A DNA stretch of 64,000 bases from Casuarina equisetifolia (lineage: Eukaryota > Streptophyta > Magnoliopsida > Fagales > Casuarinaceae). The notes below the pieces were generated by a model. The model was not told the origin of the DNA. It did no database searches and saw nothing but the letters and a program-made list of their open reading frames with translations. The stretch is from positions 6,262,001 through 6,326,000 of the forward strand of contig CM052355.1 of assembly GCA_028551475.1 (NCBI GenBank). The letters are read 5' to 3'. Positions 14,069 through 25,684 of this stretch are shown here, piece after piece. Position numbers and translations under genes: made by a program. The first letter of the stretch is position 1, and each line of letters opens with the position of its first letter.

Positions 14069-15028
14069 TGTTGTCGGCTTATGCGCCATCGTCACAATAT
14101 ATATTCTTTGTCCGGGGTTTGTTTCGATGAGGAACCGTACTTGAAGTTCTCCACAACGTAACCCATTTGATGATTATCTTCATGCACTGGCGCACCATTC
14201 TTCATATAGGGGGATGAAAGTCAAAGATGTTTTGTGAAAAGTCCTTGCTCTTTGGAATGGGTTTCAGTGAAACCTACTAGAAGGGAATGTATTCCAAATT
14301 CTACCGGAGAATAGTGCGATCTGGATTTTGGTATAATTATTAACCCCATCTTAAATCTTCATTACTTTTGCGGAGCCAAGGTTTGTTTTCAACACTGACA
14401 TGGAGAGTTCTGAATCTTCAAGGCTATTTTTGGAGGATCTAGCCGTTGTGTAGTTGTTGTCTGTCTTGAAGTTGAATGTAGTTTATTTGTTCTGATTTGT
14501 TTTTTCAGAATTGTATAACAAGAATTACAGAAAGTTAAAAGAAAAACTTTTTTCTTTGTCTGCTTCCAACTGAGTCAAGTATTTGTCGACAAAAAATGTA
14601 AGATCTTGTCTTTATGGCTTATTGTCATCACGTTTTTGCGATGCCACAGATATCAAATGGTCAAACGAACCATATAATACATTACAGAAGGCAAAGGGTC
14701 CAGATTTGCATTGAGGCCCTCGCATCATGTTGCAACGTAAATGAGACCATAGACATTGAAAATGACTAAGGACAATGACATAGATGTTCTTATTGATGAT
14801 AGAAGAAAGATCTTATTTCTCGTCAACTTTCATGGATTCAATGCTGAGACAGCTAAAATTACAAATCCTCTGATATCATCAGGCAGAAGAAATAGAATGC
14901 CACTTCTAGTACGGTAGGATGTTCTAATTTGAGATTGATTTCAGAGTCGTGCCTGCATCAAGAACGATTCCGTGGAAGCAATTAGCAGCCTTCATAATCA
15001 CAGTATAGGCAAACAGTTCCTATAGCAT
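14069..15028. other. Convergent intergenic region: 3' ends of PGPS and GSTL genes
   Basis: The two genes end towards each other here. The stretch is AT-rich and holds their 3' untranslated regions. I see no further coding sequence, RNA gene or repeat. Confidence 0.5.
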
Positions 15029-18000
15029 TTAAGTAGCAGTGTAGAAAGGAGGCAATACCAAGAAGCGTTTCCTGTAAATTTCCACCAGCTCCTTTGGTTC
15101 GCGTCGGGTTTGGTTGTACGCCTCGTTTTTGTCCATCTCCTGCAAAACATTAGTTTAGCTACGTCCATCATCATAATACAAATCATTACGTATGAATTTG
15201 TCAGATTATGACAGCTTAATATTTCATTTTTCCCCATAAATAGTATGGGAACATATGAGCAATATATCAATCTGTAATGTGCACAAGGCCTTAAGAAACC
15301 ATTTCTTTTGTTCTTTCTTTTTTGACCTATTTACGAGATTCATTGTCCAAGCTGTTCCAAATATCTTAAAGACTAAAGTACAAGCATAGAGCATGCACTT
15401 GCTCTCCTTTTTCTAGAGCACCTGACTCCAGCAGAATATTACACAAGCAAAATCACGACTATGTCAATCTTTTCTGATGCTAACAGAAACTGGTTGAGCA
15501 CGCTAATCTTTTGTGGCGTGGCCACAGGTCGAGAAACACAACAGGGAAGTTTGAAGAATGTAAGCCAAAACATGACATCCATGGTTTCAGCTCAGATGGG
15601 GTGGAAGGAGAATTTCACGGGGCTGAAAAGGCTTCCAGCTTGTCAACACCTAATATAAACTTATGAGAGTCGAGAGGCTTTAGAATAGTAATGACAGAAT
15701 TAAGACGGCCTGAAAAAAGAAACAGAGACAGATTAGCATGGCCAGTATCAATTTTGGTGTACCTCAATCCAAGCTGCCAGTTTAGGCCTGCCTGCTGTGA
15801 TGTCGTAGTTCTTTACATCCAATAGGAAGGGCTGAAATCTTTCAATAAATGGAGCATAAGCTATATCAACCTGAAGATTACCAAATGAAAGTATAACTGA
15901 GTTTGTTTATTCACAATATGCTACATAAACGTTTGCTGCATTGTTTAGACCAGAGAAGATCTACCTTTTATCTGTTGATAATAGCATTAAAAGTGGAAGA
16001 AAGCAGACTTCATTACTATATGAAAGAATTTCTCATACCAGACTGAACTGACCGAGAAAAAAAGGTCCATCTTCAAACTTCGAAACAGCCGTTTCGATGT
16101 AATCAAATGCCGCACCTGAGGCAGTTTTACCACTATAAAGTTATTTGTATTAATATCTTAAGGACATTAAGCTGATTTCACGTCACCTGCTTCATGTCCA
16201 TCTCCAGTGAAGGAAGATCTCACGGCTTTATAGAACGTGTCAGTATATGACAGCAACTCTTCGGCAAATTCTTTCTTGGCAGGATCCTACAGTTCAGGGT
16301 ATAAGGAGTCTTTTTAAAATGTGATGGTTGAAAAACAATCCTAATGTTTTATCTCCCAATCTTACATCGGGGGAAAGCGAAGGCCCTTCGAAGTGACTAT
16401 CGATATATTTAATCAAATCAAGACTCTCTCCTTTGACTTCGTTGTTGTGTTCCAATGATGGCACCTGATCTGGAACTTCACATAAGGAGCAGCAGAAAAG
16501 AGAAAAAGAGAGGAGAAAAAAAGAACTGAAATTGTTGGTAGATCGCAGATTTCTTCTTTGCCATCAGGTTATCTTACTACAACTTCAAAAAGACACCGTT
16601 CAGTTCTTAACTAGTTTTAGTTTTGCAATGCAGCATAAGTACTAGCTCAGGGAAAATAATGAAAACACCGTTCAAATCATAGACTTTTTTTACCTAACAT
16701 TCAAAACAAGTCCTCATGTGGTTCAGTTCATTAGTCTACATGTGTTTACATCATCTGGGAATTGGCATCGTACACAGCTGTTGTCATTAGCTTAACAAGG
16801 TCGGGACTATGATTCAAATAACATCCAAGTAGCGGAAGAGAATATTGCATTTCTGTGGTTCACCTTGTTAGCTGGGTAGACTTTCTCCTTGTACCAATCA
16901 GGCCTGTTTTCCAGATCAATAGGGACCAATTTTATCTTGTCTTGCAACCCCTGCTCCCACCAGTAACCGAACACCAAATCAAAACAGAAGAATTAAGTTT
17001 TAGAAAAATCCTGAACAAGCAAACGCCAAAAAAATGGCAGACCAATTAGCTTACATGAGACACATTACAATCTAATTGCCTCTTAGCCAAGAAAAGGAAC
17101 TAAGAAAATGTACTGATTTGATTCAGTATCTGCTTGGGACTTGGGGGAGCACAAGTCCCCCACCCAACTATGCCTACTGGCGTTGGCTAAGATCGGATGA
17201 GCCCTCCTGTTCTCAAAAGCAATACAACAATTGAAAATAAAATGAAGTTTAATTCAACCAAAGTGCACTAGGCACACAGACAGACACGGGGATCCTACAA
17301 AAACCAGATCACGAAGATCTCTGAAAACAACCTTACAATTCCGAGTGATCCACACACGCTGCGCGTACGGGCATGTGTACGATATATACAACCTTCAATT
17401 CACGAAAATACAGCAGTTATTATGGTCAGATTGAAAAGGAAGAATCTTCAGGAAAAAATGGAAAAGAAAGCTCAAATAGTTTCATATGGGAAGTTTAACA
17501 ATCATATATGTTATAGTCAAAACGGGTGAAATAAACGAAGCAGCTAAGATATTCAACCTTGTTGTTCCATCAAAAACCGGAGGTGGCTCTGAAGTAGAAT
17601 CAAGCGCGGGTGGAAGGACCTCTTTCACAGTTCTGCATAGAGAAGAGAGAGAGAATTCAGAACGTCAAACTAGTTTCCTTTTTCTATTTCGTTCTCTTTG
17701 GCAAAATCTAATCATAACAAAACGTTGATGTAAGTCCGAAGCCTTGCGTTTCTTGCACTTTGATTCCTTGGCTGACCCGAGAGGAAACTAATTTATCATA
17801 AGCGTGCGTGAGGGTGAATCTGTTTTCCCAACAAAAGAAGATGGTGTCTGCGTATGCAAGCTTTAATATCTGTGATAAGCTTTCATACGGTAATCAAACA
17901 GAACTTCACTTACGACTTACCCAGCTACCATTTTTGCAGATTGCGCTGTCGCTCTGGTCTTCCCAAGTGTATGAAGTTCAAGCTTTGGAGGAGATATGAT

Positions 18001-18108
18001 GGTGTTCCGGAATCTAACCAGTGTCACTTGTGGGGAGACTCGTAAGGGGGAGAAGGGGACTGAGGGAGTCAGGTGCGACGAGATATGGCTCACTTTCAAA
18101 CTGGCCAT
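15029..18108 (-). CDS. GSTL: Lambda-class glutathione S-transferase, probably plastidial (GSTL2-like)
   Basis: Lambda GSTs act as glutathione-dependent thiol transferases rather than conjugating enzymes, using a catalytic cysteine instead of serine. Exons (minus): 18108-17921, 17632-17558, 17392-17332, 16950-16864, 16464-16366, 16286-16187, 16115-16039, 15870-15763, 15139-15029; 301 residues. The active-site motif is YTCPYAQRVWITRN, with Cys at about residue 95. The thioredoxin-like half continues through NRPDWYKEKVYPANKVPSLE, with the cis-proline and glutathione-binding ES in GESLDLIKYID. The helical C-terminal half ends with KRFLVLPPFYTAT. The first ~60 residues (MASLKVSHISSHL onward) are Ser/Thr-rich and basic with few acids, like a plastid transit peptide; Arabidopsis GSTL2 also carries one. 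Exon 1 ends at a strong GTAAGT donor. Tail to tail with PGPS, as recalled for AT3G55030/AT3G55040. Confidence 0.95.
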
Positions 18109-19875
18109 TCCTTTGGGTTAAGTTCGATGGTCAATCTAGGCTCATTTAACTGCTTCCTTCTTCAATAGCTAAATCTGCACCTCACGCAACTTATCCATAC
18201 AAATGCCGTTCGGCTTGTCACTGCCCTGAGACAGCTTCATCAAATTTTGCACTGGTCTCAACGAGTGGTCATCAAGAAATCTCACCCTGCAATTTTTTTC
18301 ACTTGTGGATGCTGCACAAAACTTGCAGATGATCAATCACTGAATGTTAAATGACGTGTGGTGAAGTCTAAACGGAGAGAGTAGAGGACCAGGACGGCGA
18401 GTGCCATCACACTCTGCCGGTGGGATATCGGCAGAGGATGGGAAAGACTACGGGGAGGCACCTGGGTAAACTGCACCTTATTAGTCTGCGCGGGCTCCTC
18501 TAAGATTGCCTTGTTCAAAGTTTTCTCATGGGCCTTCGTTTCTAACACGATCAAACTCCATTTTCGTTTGTTAATCCACGTGAAAATTGTGATTGCGTCG
18601 TAAAATGCCCAGGTTAACTGATTAAGTTTCTTAGTTTAAAATAAATCGTAAAAATGGCCATATTCGGTTGTTCGAGTCAAAATTATCTGTCTCGTTCTTG
18701 AGTCCAAAGCAACTTCGAGAACATTTCAAGTAGAATGCTGTACACTATACAACTTTCGACTAACTGGGCAAGTGCACTGAGAAAAATACACAGGGATCGA
18801 AAGCTTTATAGATAGATGCCCTTACGGTCCTCGTTAAGTCTTTTAACTAAATATTGGTCCTCTTATTAAGTTTGAAGGAACGAAGATCATCATAATCTAC
18901 CACAACTGTTGTGTTGATTAAGGTGCGAAGAAAATTATGTGCATATGCCAGAAGCCTAATGTTCCGAATTGGCAATTCGGACCAACGGATAGAGTGGTTG
19001 AGGACAAGGCTAATATGCTTAGTTTCCTTGTTATTAGGTCATCTACTCAGGTGGTGCCCATATTTGTTGCTTACGATCATATTTTCAACTCTCACAAGTT
19101 GTTTTTAGTCTAACCAAATTGTCCCATTGTGTTCTCTCATATAATTAAATAGAGAGAGCGATTATAAACAATAAGCTGACTCAGTTTATTGTTAAGACTT
19201 GAGGTTCCGTTAGGTAACACTAAGCCTTCAAAACCACGATGCAGGCTAAAATGACGATGGGGAGTGTGGGGGGAAGATATCGTGAAGCAATGAAGCCCGT
19301 ATCACTAGTTTCCTGAAAGGGGCGGTTTAAATTGCAGATACTTGGAACTTATACAGGTTTCAACCCAGATATGAGATAGCTGGCTCACTAACACTTCTTA
19401 ACTACTTGATCTGCATCCACCATCACTAAAAAATCAAAGCAACTATTGGTCTTGAGTTGCCTTGGATTTAAACATTCTAATAACCTGTCAACAGCTACAA
19501 ACAAAGGGAAACTGAATGCTATTCACATGTTTTGAATCTCACATTCTGTGGCGACAGTTGTCAGGATATTAGGCAGAGTCAAAAGCATAGCCAGTTCCAG
19601 TTGTTTCCAAGTATCATATATCAATCACCCCATCATGTCCACAGAAGATATCTCGAGGCATACCCTTTCTAGCCATCGACTCTACATTTATGCTGATCTT
19701 TCTTATGGCTTTAAGGGAAAGCCTTTCCATGAAGCATCGCTACAAACTAGGAAATCAAAAATTAAAAAGAATTTTCTTTAACTTTCTCTTTTAAAATGGT
19801 AAAATAAAAAGAAATGTATCACGTTAAAATTGATGAAAATTGGATTCAAAGGACAGATATTCAGAACCTCTTAAA
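18109..19875. other. Intergenic region without recognisable genes
   Basis: This 1.77 kb lies between the 5' end of the GSTL gene and the 3' end of the PP2C gene, so it should hold the GSTL promoter (just right of 18108) and the PP2C 3' untranslated region (just left of 19876). The middle, about 18330-19130, has open frames of 60-75 codons on both strands, but none resembles a known protein or has splice-supported extensions. No tRNA or tandem repeat was seen. Confidence 0.4.
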
Positions 19876-22800
19876 CTAGGTGTTGGCATAGACACTACCA
19901 CCTCCTCTGATGGAAAGTAGCGGCCCATGATAGCAGCTGCGACTGATCATATTGGAATCAAGAAACAAAACTATAACCGTGATATCATCATGAAAATGTC
20001 TCCTCACCCCTCGATCAATCTTCTTCAAGTCTGAGTATCTCATTTCTCTTTTCTTTGCTGCTTCACAAAGTGCAGCTTTGACGAGCTTTCTTGCAATGCC
20101 CTGCAGAAGTATAGAAAACATTTGAATATGTCCTGCACCAACTTCAACAAATACTGACTTCTAAGTAACTAGTTGCAACTGCTTCCAAGTATAACAGCAA
20201 ACAAATACAAAGGACCTCTCCACCATGTTCTAGTATAAGCAATTTCGCCATTTCAGTTTTCATTGGAAAAGAAACTCGTAATCCTATCCGACCCAGGGGC
20301 CTTCCTAGCCCCAATATTGCCCAATTCACGGGTGTCTGCTACAAAGAACAACCAATCTTCTTGGGAGGTCCCAATAGAATCCCTATCTATTTGTAATTAT
20401 TCTGTTAAAAAACTCTATGGTCCTTTGCACGTGTAAGAACTATGCTATTACCTTGAACTTACTCAAAAATAAAAAATAAAAGAAAGAAAACAAACTACAA
20501 GTTCTTATAACTTAGTGAAAGAAATAAGGTACTTTTAACATCACATCAATATCATCCTTTACCAAAGTCACTTTGAAATAAGAACATGGGAAGAATAACC
20601 AACAAAAGCACAAAAGAAATGAACAATAAATCAGAGTCATACACTATGTGGATAGCTCTGGACAATGTCAACTGCCTCCTGATTGCCTAGGTGCTCCCAT
20701 AGGCCATCTGATGCAAATATAAGAAATTGATCTTCAGGGTGGAGTTTCTGCACTAATATTGTTGGCTCGGCATTAAGAATTGGCTTGTGGAAGGGTTCTG
20801 GCAGCCTAAACTTCGACAGTAAAGGCTCTCTATTGAACTCTGTCTTCTTCAAATAGGCATCGCCAATGGATCTAGAAACCTGCAAGAGTATCATAACTGT
20901 CAAGAGAGTAATTCTCAATCTGGGCACATCATCCTTATCTCAGGACCGTGCTGATCTCCTGAGCAAGAATCTTCAATAAGCATCAATCATACTCAAATTT
21001 CTGATTTTGGAAATGTAGAGTGCTCATATTGCAATGTCATTTTGTTTTTCATTTTAATGCAATATCTAAACTCATTGTGGTAAAGGACAACGAACTGAAA
21101 ATGTGAAAAAATCGTGAGCAAGAATGATTGACGAGTAGACCATGGAACCACTTCCTGTCTCCATGTTAGAATAACCACTTCAGAAACATTTACCAACTTT
21201 AGAAGAGAAAGCAATAATAATAGAGTTTGCAACATGGGTGGTCAGAGGGACAGGTTTGGGAGATGCCAACTCAACTCCCTACCAGGTTCGAGTTTGCCCT
21301 GAACGTGATATATAATACCATAAATCATCTTCAACCATTTCTAGCCCAAATTAATCTATATGAAGTTGATCCCATTGGGAAGGACCTGACAAGTGATCAC
21401 ATAAATTGTAAAGATCAGTACATATTTCCAGCATGCAACAGCATAGAACTAATATTTCTAAATGAAAAATGAAACTATCAAAACCGTCAAAGGTTCAGAA
21501 TCTTAAGCCCAAACCTACCTAGCCCCCCCATTATCTAATTCCCAAACCTATCACAAAGGGTCGTTGTTATGCGATTAACCAAATGCCCCTACCATCTCTC
21601 TGGTTGGGAAGAAACATAGTATGCTTGAGGATCAGATAAAATGAGTAAATTTAAATAACTAAATGGTAATAGTTTACTATTATGTCTGATTGAACTCAAT
21701 AACATATCCTGGATTAGAAAGAGAAATGCCAAAGTTGAAAAAAAAAATCATGTTATCAAAGGGTCGCACTAGACATATAAAATAAAAATTTATTCCAGAA
21801 AAGATAACAAAAGTGGAATAAATCAAATAACACTCAAGAAATCACCTGTATCAGACCCTTCACACGCCACACCTTGTGCTTTAGAACCACAATCTGTGGA
21901 TCATCAGGATGAAGCGAGCGCAACTCCTCCCTCACAGATTCCACACTTGCATTGTGCTCAGATGATAACTGGACAGCTTTAGTCACTTTAACTTCCTTCT
22001 CCTGTCTTCCTAATACCACCCGAGAGTCTCCTGCATTTGCAATGTAAAGCAGTCCGCCACATATAATGCCTACCAAACAACATGAACCAACAGAAGCTAT
22101 TTGTGGCTTGATTAGCCACTGCTTCTTTACTAGAGAGAGGAATTCCTCTTCGGTTGCCAGGAATGCTTTGTTGATAACATCAGCTGACATTCCCTGGTTC
22201 TCTGATGTGAACTCTGCAGCACGAATAGCTGTCAAGTCAGTAAACATAGGAATTAGCCAAGAAGATAAAATAAAATAAATAAAGAGAAAAACTAAACATG
22301 CATAAGGTTTAAATGAAATTTTAACAAATAGTTTAGAGAGAGAGAGAGAAAGCCAGAGACAGAAGAGGGAATGTTAAAGCTAGATCATCCTTCATATCTT
22401 AACACGAAGAAAATTATTCTTTCCGTGCGTGATCCATGAAGACCTATTCCTTATAGCTAATTATATCTTTGAAAAAACTGCATCATTTCTAAATTATCGC
22501 CAATAACCTATAGTCATCAAAAGAGGTAAGGAAATAAGGGCCAACTCTCCCCTCATAGAAAATTGATACGTTCATGGTCATTCTAACTCAAATTAAGCTA
22601 CCATTACCAACTTCCATTGCATGAACCTAAGCCTCTGACCATTAATGGTCCCATGGATTTCATATCACTAGAGATATGATAGGATCATTAACTCCACAAA
22701 AACATCATATGTTTCCTTTGTCCTAGGGAAGCTTTAGATGATGAAAACCTAATTTACTCTTGATTCTTCCCCTGTTCCAACCTATTGGAAAATGATTTCA

Positions 22801-23695
22801 ATGATTTTCACTTTTCAGTACCATCCATGGTGACTAATTCTAATCCTAAAACTGTTATTAAGCTAGCAACATAAAAAGATGTACACCATCAGTGTCTAAA
22901 GAATCTTAAACAACGGATCTCCGACTTCACTCTCTAATTTCTGCCTATTCCTATCATGCAGTCGACAGAAATGGTTGTATATTCAAAATCTAAATACTTT
23001 AAGATAATGAAACATGTCATTAACAGGTTTTTTGCTAAAGTGGGAAAAACTGAAAGAATCTTCAATAAACAAGTGACTACATGAATGGCATGCTACGTGG
23101 GACTGACAGCAACATATTATTTTATGCCACTTAACTCAATACACTAATATCAGTATGATTGATAAATGTGAGAATGAGAATCCATGAGAATAAAGAATTC
23201 TCCAAGTGCAGAACGATCAAAACATAATACAACCACAAATGTGCCACATTTTTGTAAGAGGAACTGCCATCCAATTAAATAACCATCCAGCCAACATACT
23301 AACAAATGGCACAAGTCAGATGATCTGGAAAAATTGAACTCATAAAGCAGATAGTGGAAGAGAAAATTACTCTTGATATTGTTAAACAGGCGATCATTTA
23401 TAAAACGGGCAGCTTCAGGGCCTCCATGCCCATCATAAATTCCCACAAATGTTCCATGAGGACCTGATTCGAGTGAACTCATTGACCCCGATTCAAGTTG
23501 GCTATGGTCTTCCAACAGATTGTTTGCCTGAATTACTGCCATCGAAAATTCGCCATTCACATGCTGTCCTGAATCCTTGTACCACAACAAACCATCAAAC
23601 CGACCACTCACATCATCATGACTACTGGAATTTTCACCCACAACAGAGGGTCTCCAGCAGGGTGACATAATCTTCATAAGTGAAGTTGACACCAT
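19876..23695 (-). CDS. Protein phosphatase 2C, clade D
   Basis: Metal-dependent Ser/Thr phosphatase. Clade D members in Arabidopsis dephosphorylate the plasma-membrane H+-ATPase and are inhibited by SAUR proteins, which links them to auxin-driven growth. Exons (minus): 23695-23371, 22228-21846, 20879-20643, 20100-19876; 389 residues, or 383 from the second Met at residue 7, which is also plausible. Metal-binding and catalytic motifs are all present: [15 protein letters not shown] (DGHGG at 88-92), [14 protein letters not shown] (GDSR at 175-178), [17 protein letters not shown] (DG at 294-295) and [16 protein letters not shown] (DD at 353-354). The N-terminal [12 protein letters not shown] and [16 protein letters not shown] are hallmarks of clade D. 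A splice acceptor at about 23863 marks a 5' leader exon, so the leader has an intron. AT3G55050, the syntenic Arabidopsis gene as I recall it, is in this clade. Confidence 0.95.
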
Positions 23696-25684
23696 CCCTC
23701 ACATATTCTCACCCAAATGACCCCGCAATCAAATTATTCATCAAACTATGATCAAGAACAAGGTTGATCCCTCTTTTCTGCTCCAATTTCTCGTCAATTT
23801 CAAAAGGCAAGTTGCATGTTCCGGAAATCAAATAGTCATTGATGAATGCAGACACCACTAATCTGTAAAGGAAGCATTAAAATGTCAATGGTTTTCTGCA
23901 GAAACTGAAAATGAATTCGATGCAAAAATCGGATGGTGGACAGTATAATAGTATAATACCATGTAGGTGTTCAAGATAGCAAAATTTTATTGGGCGCGCG
24001 ACCCGATTTTGAGACAAAAAAGAAAAAGAAATTGCGGACACCACCAGCCTGTGCAGATTGAAAGTTGAAAGATCAATCAAAACAATGGCGTGCATAGAAA
24101 CTACACGAGTTTACAAGGAAGAAGAAGAAAGGAGGAGGGGCCGGCGGGGGGGGTAAGGAAGGGTGGGCAGGTGTGAAGGAAGAGCATGAATAATCAATAT
24201 GTACATGCAACGAGGGATGAACAAAAAAATTAACGGGGAACGAACAGAAAACGTTCGATATAGATTTACAACGATGGAAAATACCCAAGTAACGTCAATA
24301 ACCGCAGCTGCCAAAGATGAATGAAAGAAAGAAAGAAAGAAAGAAATGGGCATTTCTCAGAAACTGCACAGTTAAGCTTACGGCGCAATGATCAAAATGT
24401 TAAAACATTGATCTTTCGGCCACTGAACATCAAAAAGATTCATGGATACGTTACAAAATGAACGCAACAAAACCTATATGTCAATTATTGAACAATTAAG
24501 GCGCACGATTGAAAACTCCACCAACTTCCAAACATACCTTGAATCTACACTCTCAAACAAGTCTACCCCTTGGCGTTTAGCTCTTGAGCTACAACTTTAG
24601 CTGGAAAGAACCCATCTAACTGATCACGAATAAGGTAGATTTGGAATGTTCTGACAGAAGAAAAAATGTTGTCAGAACATTTAAAGGGGTAGATCTAGAG
24701 AAACAGAGGGATGTAAGGAGGCAGAGATATATGAAGCTACTTCTGGTTCTGGTTTCTCTCTCTCTCTTGTTGTTCAATTTCTTTCAAAGAGAAGTTTTTC
24801 AACAAATTCCCTCGGTTTGAAATCCACTTTAGGTGCCATTCCTGTGGGCTTTTGGCCCTTGGGTTAGATTTTCAGTTTTGGTTTTCTAATTTATTGCCTG
24901 GGTTTTTGACTTTGACCTGCAACGAACCACCATTTTAGGCAGCCTTTGCTCATCGCCCCCTCTTCTTTATATAGTAAAGCCTTCTTTAATATTTTCCCAG
25001 CTTCTTTTTTAACGTTCTTTCTTTGGTGCGAAATCTCATCCCCATGCCTTAAACCACGCATTAAGTTCATGCAATTCTGCAAACATATCAAAAGCCATGT
25101 ACTGAAAACACTCTTTTTCTTTACACTTTTCCTTTTCTCAAAAAAATCTGTCAATGTCATTAACTTTAATAATCACTGACAGAATGTGTTAACATGGAGC
25201 AACAAGATTAACACAGTACAGGCCTTTTTACCTCCCATTTAGTTAATATCTTCATGGACATCCATTGATTACGATTAAGTCCTGTTTCTCCTGATTCCTA
25301 TCTGAACTAGATCACTTTATTTGGACCTAAAGAACTCCTACGCGCCAATGTTTTCACCTAATCCGAGTGCATCCAAGACATGAATTGGGCATGATTACCC
25401 GAATCAGCCCTGCATTAAACTGGGATGGCTTCACACCACCAACCAACTTCGAACTTAATAATCTCTTTGAAGAATCCGGCAGAATTTTATACGTTCGAGC
25501 ATGGGTGATATGATGCGGCTCAGGAAGTCGCGCCAAATCAGAACTGACAAATGCTAAAGGACACGTTTATTATAAGGAGGGGACTCAAGAGAAACATCAA
25601 AAACTCAGAGGGGTAGTATTACATATAGAGAGGAATTCAAGGGTCATCTAGCAAAATTCCCGACGAGAGCCGTTTGGTCGTTCG
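23696..25684. promoter_or_regulatory. Shared upstream region of divergent PP2C and Nit1 genes
   Basis: Two head-to-head genes flank 2 kb. On the left it holds a PP2C leader exon (about 23696-23862) and a leader intron; further leader sequence probably reaches 24.5-24.8 kb. A (GAAA)n tract lies at 24323-24346. The right end, 25560-25684, should be the Nit1 leader. No coding sequence is supported. Confidence 0.45.
24323..24346. repeat. (GAAA)n microsatellite
   Basis: About six perfect GAAA units, in the presumed leader region or leader intron of the PP2C gene. Confidence 0.9.

Noticed and set aside
18333-18554. Minus-strand 73-codon frame in the GSTL-PP2C gap
   Set aside because: No family resemblance, no upstream exon and no regular codon pattern.
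18970-19060. A tRNA-like stretch (GAGTGGTTGAGGACAAGGC)
   Set aside because: It resembles a D-arm of a serine tRNA but no acceptor stem or T-arm (GGTTCGA-type) follows at the right distance.
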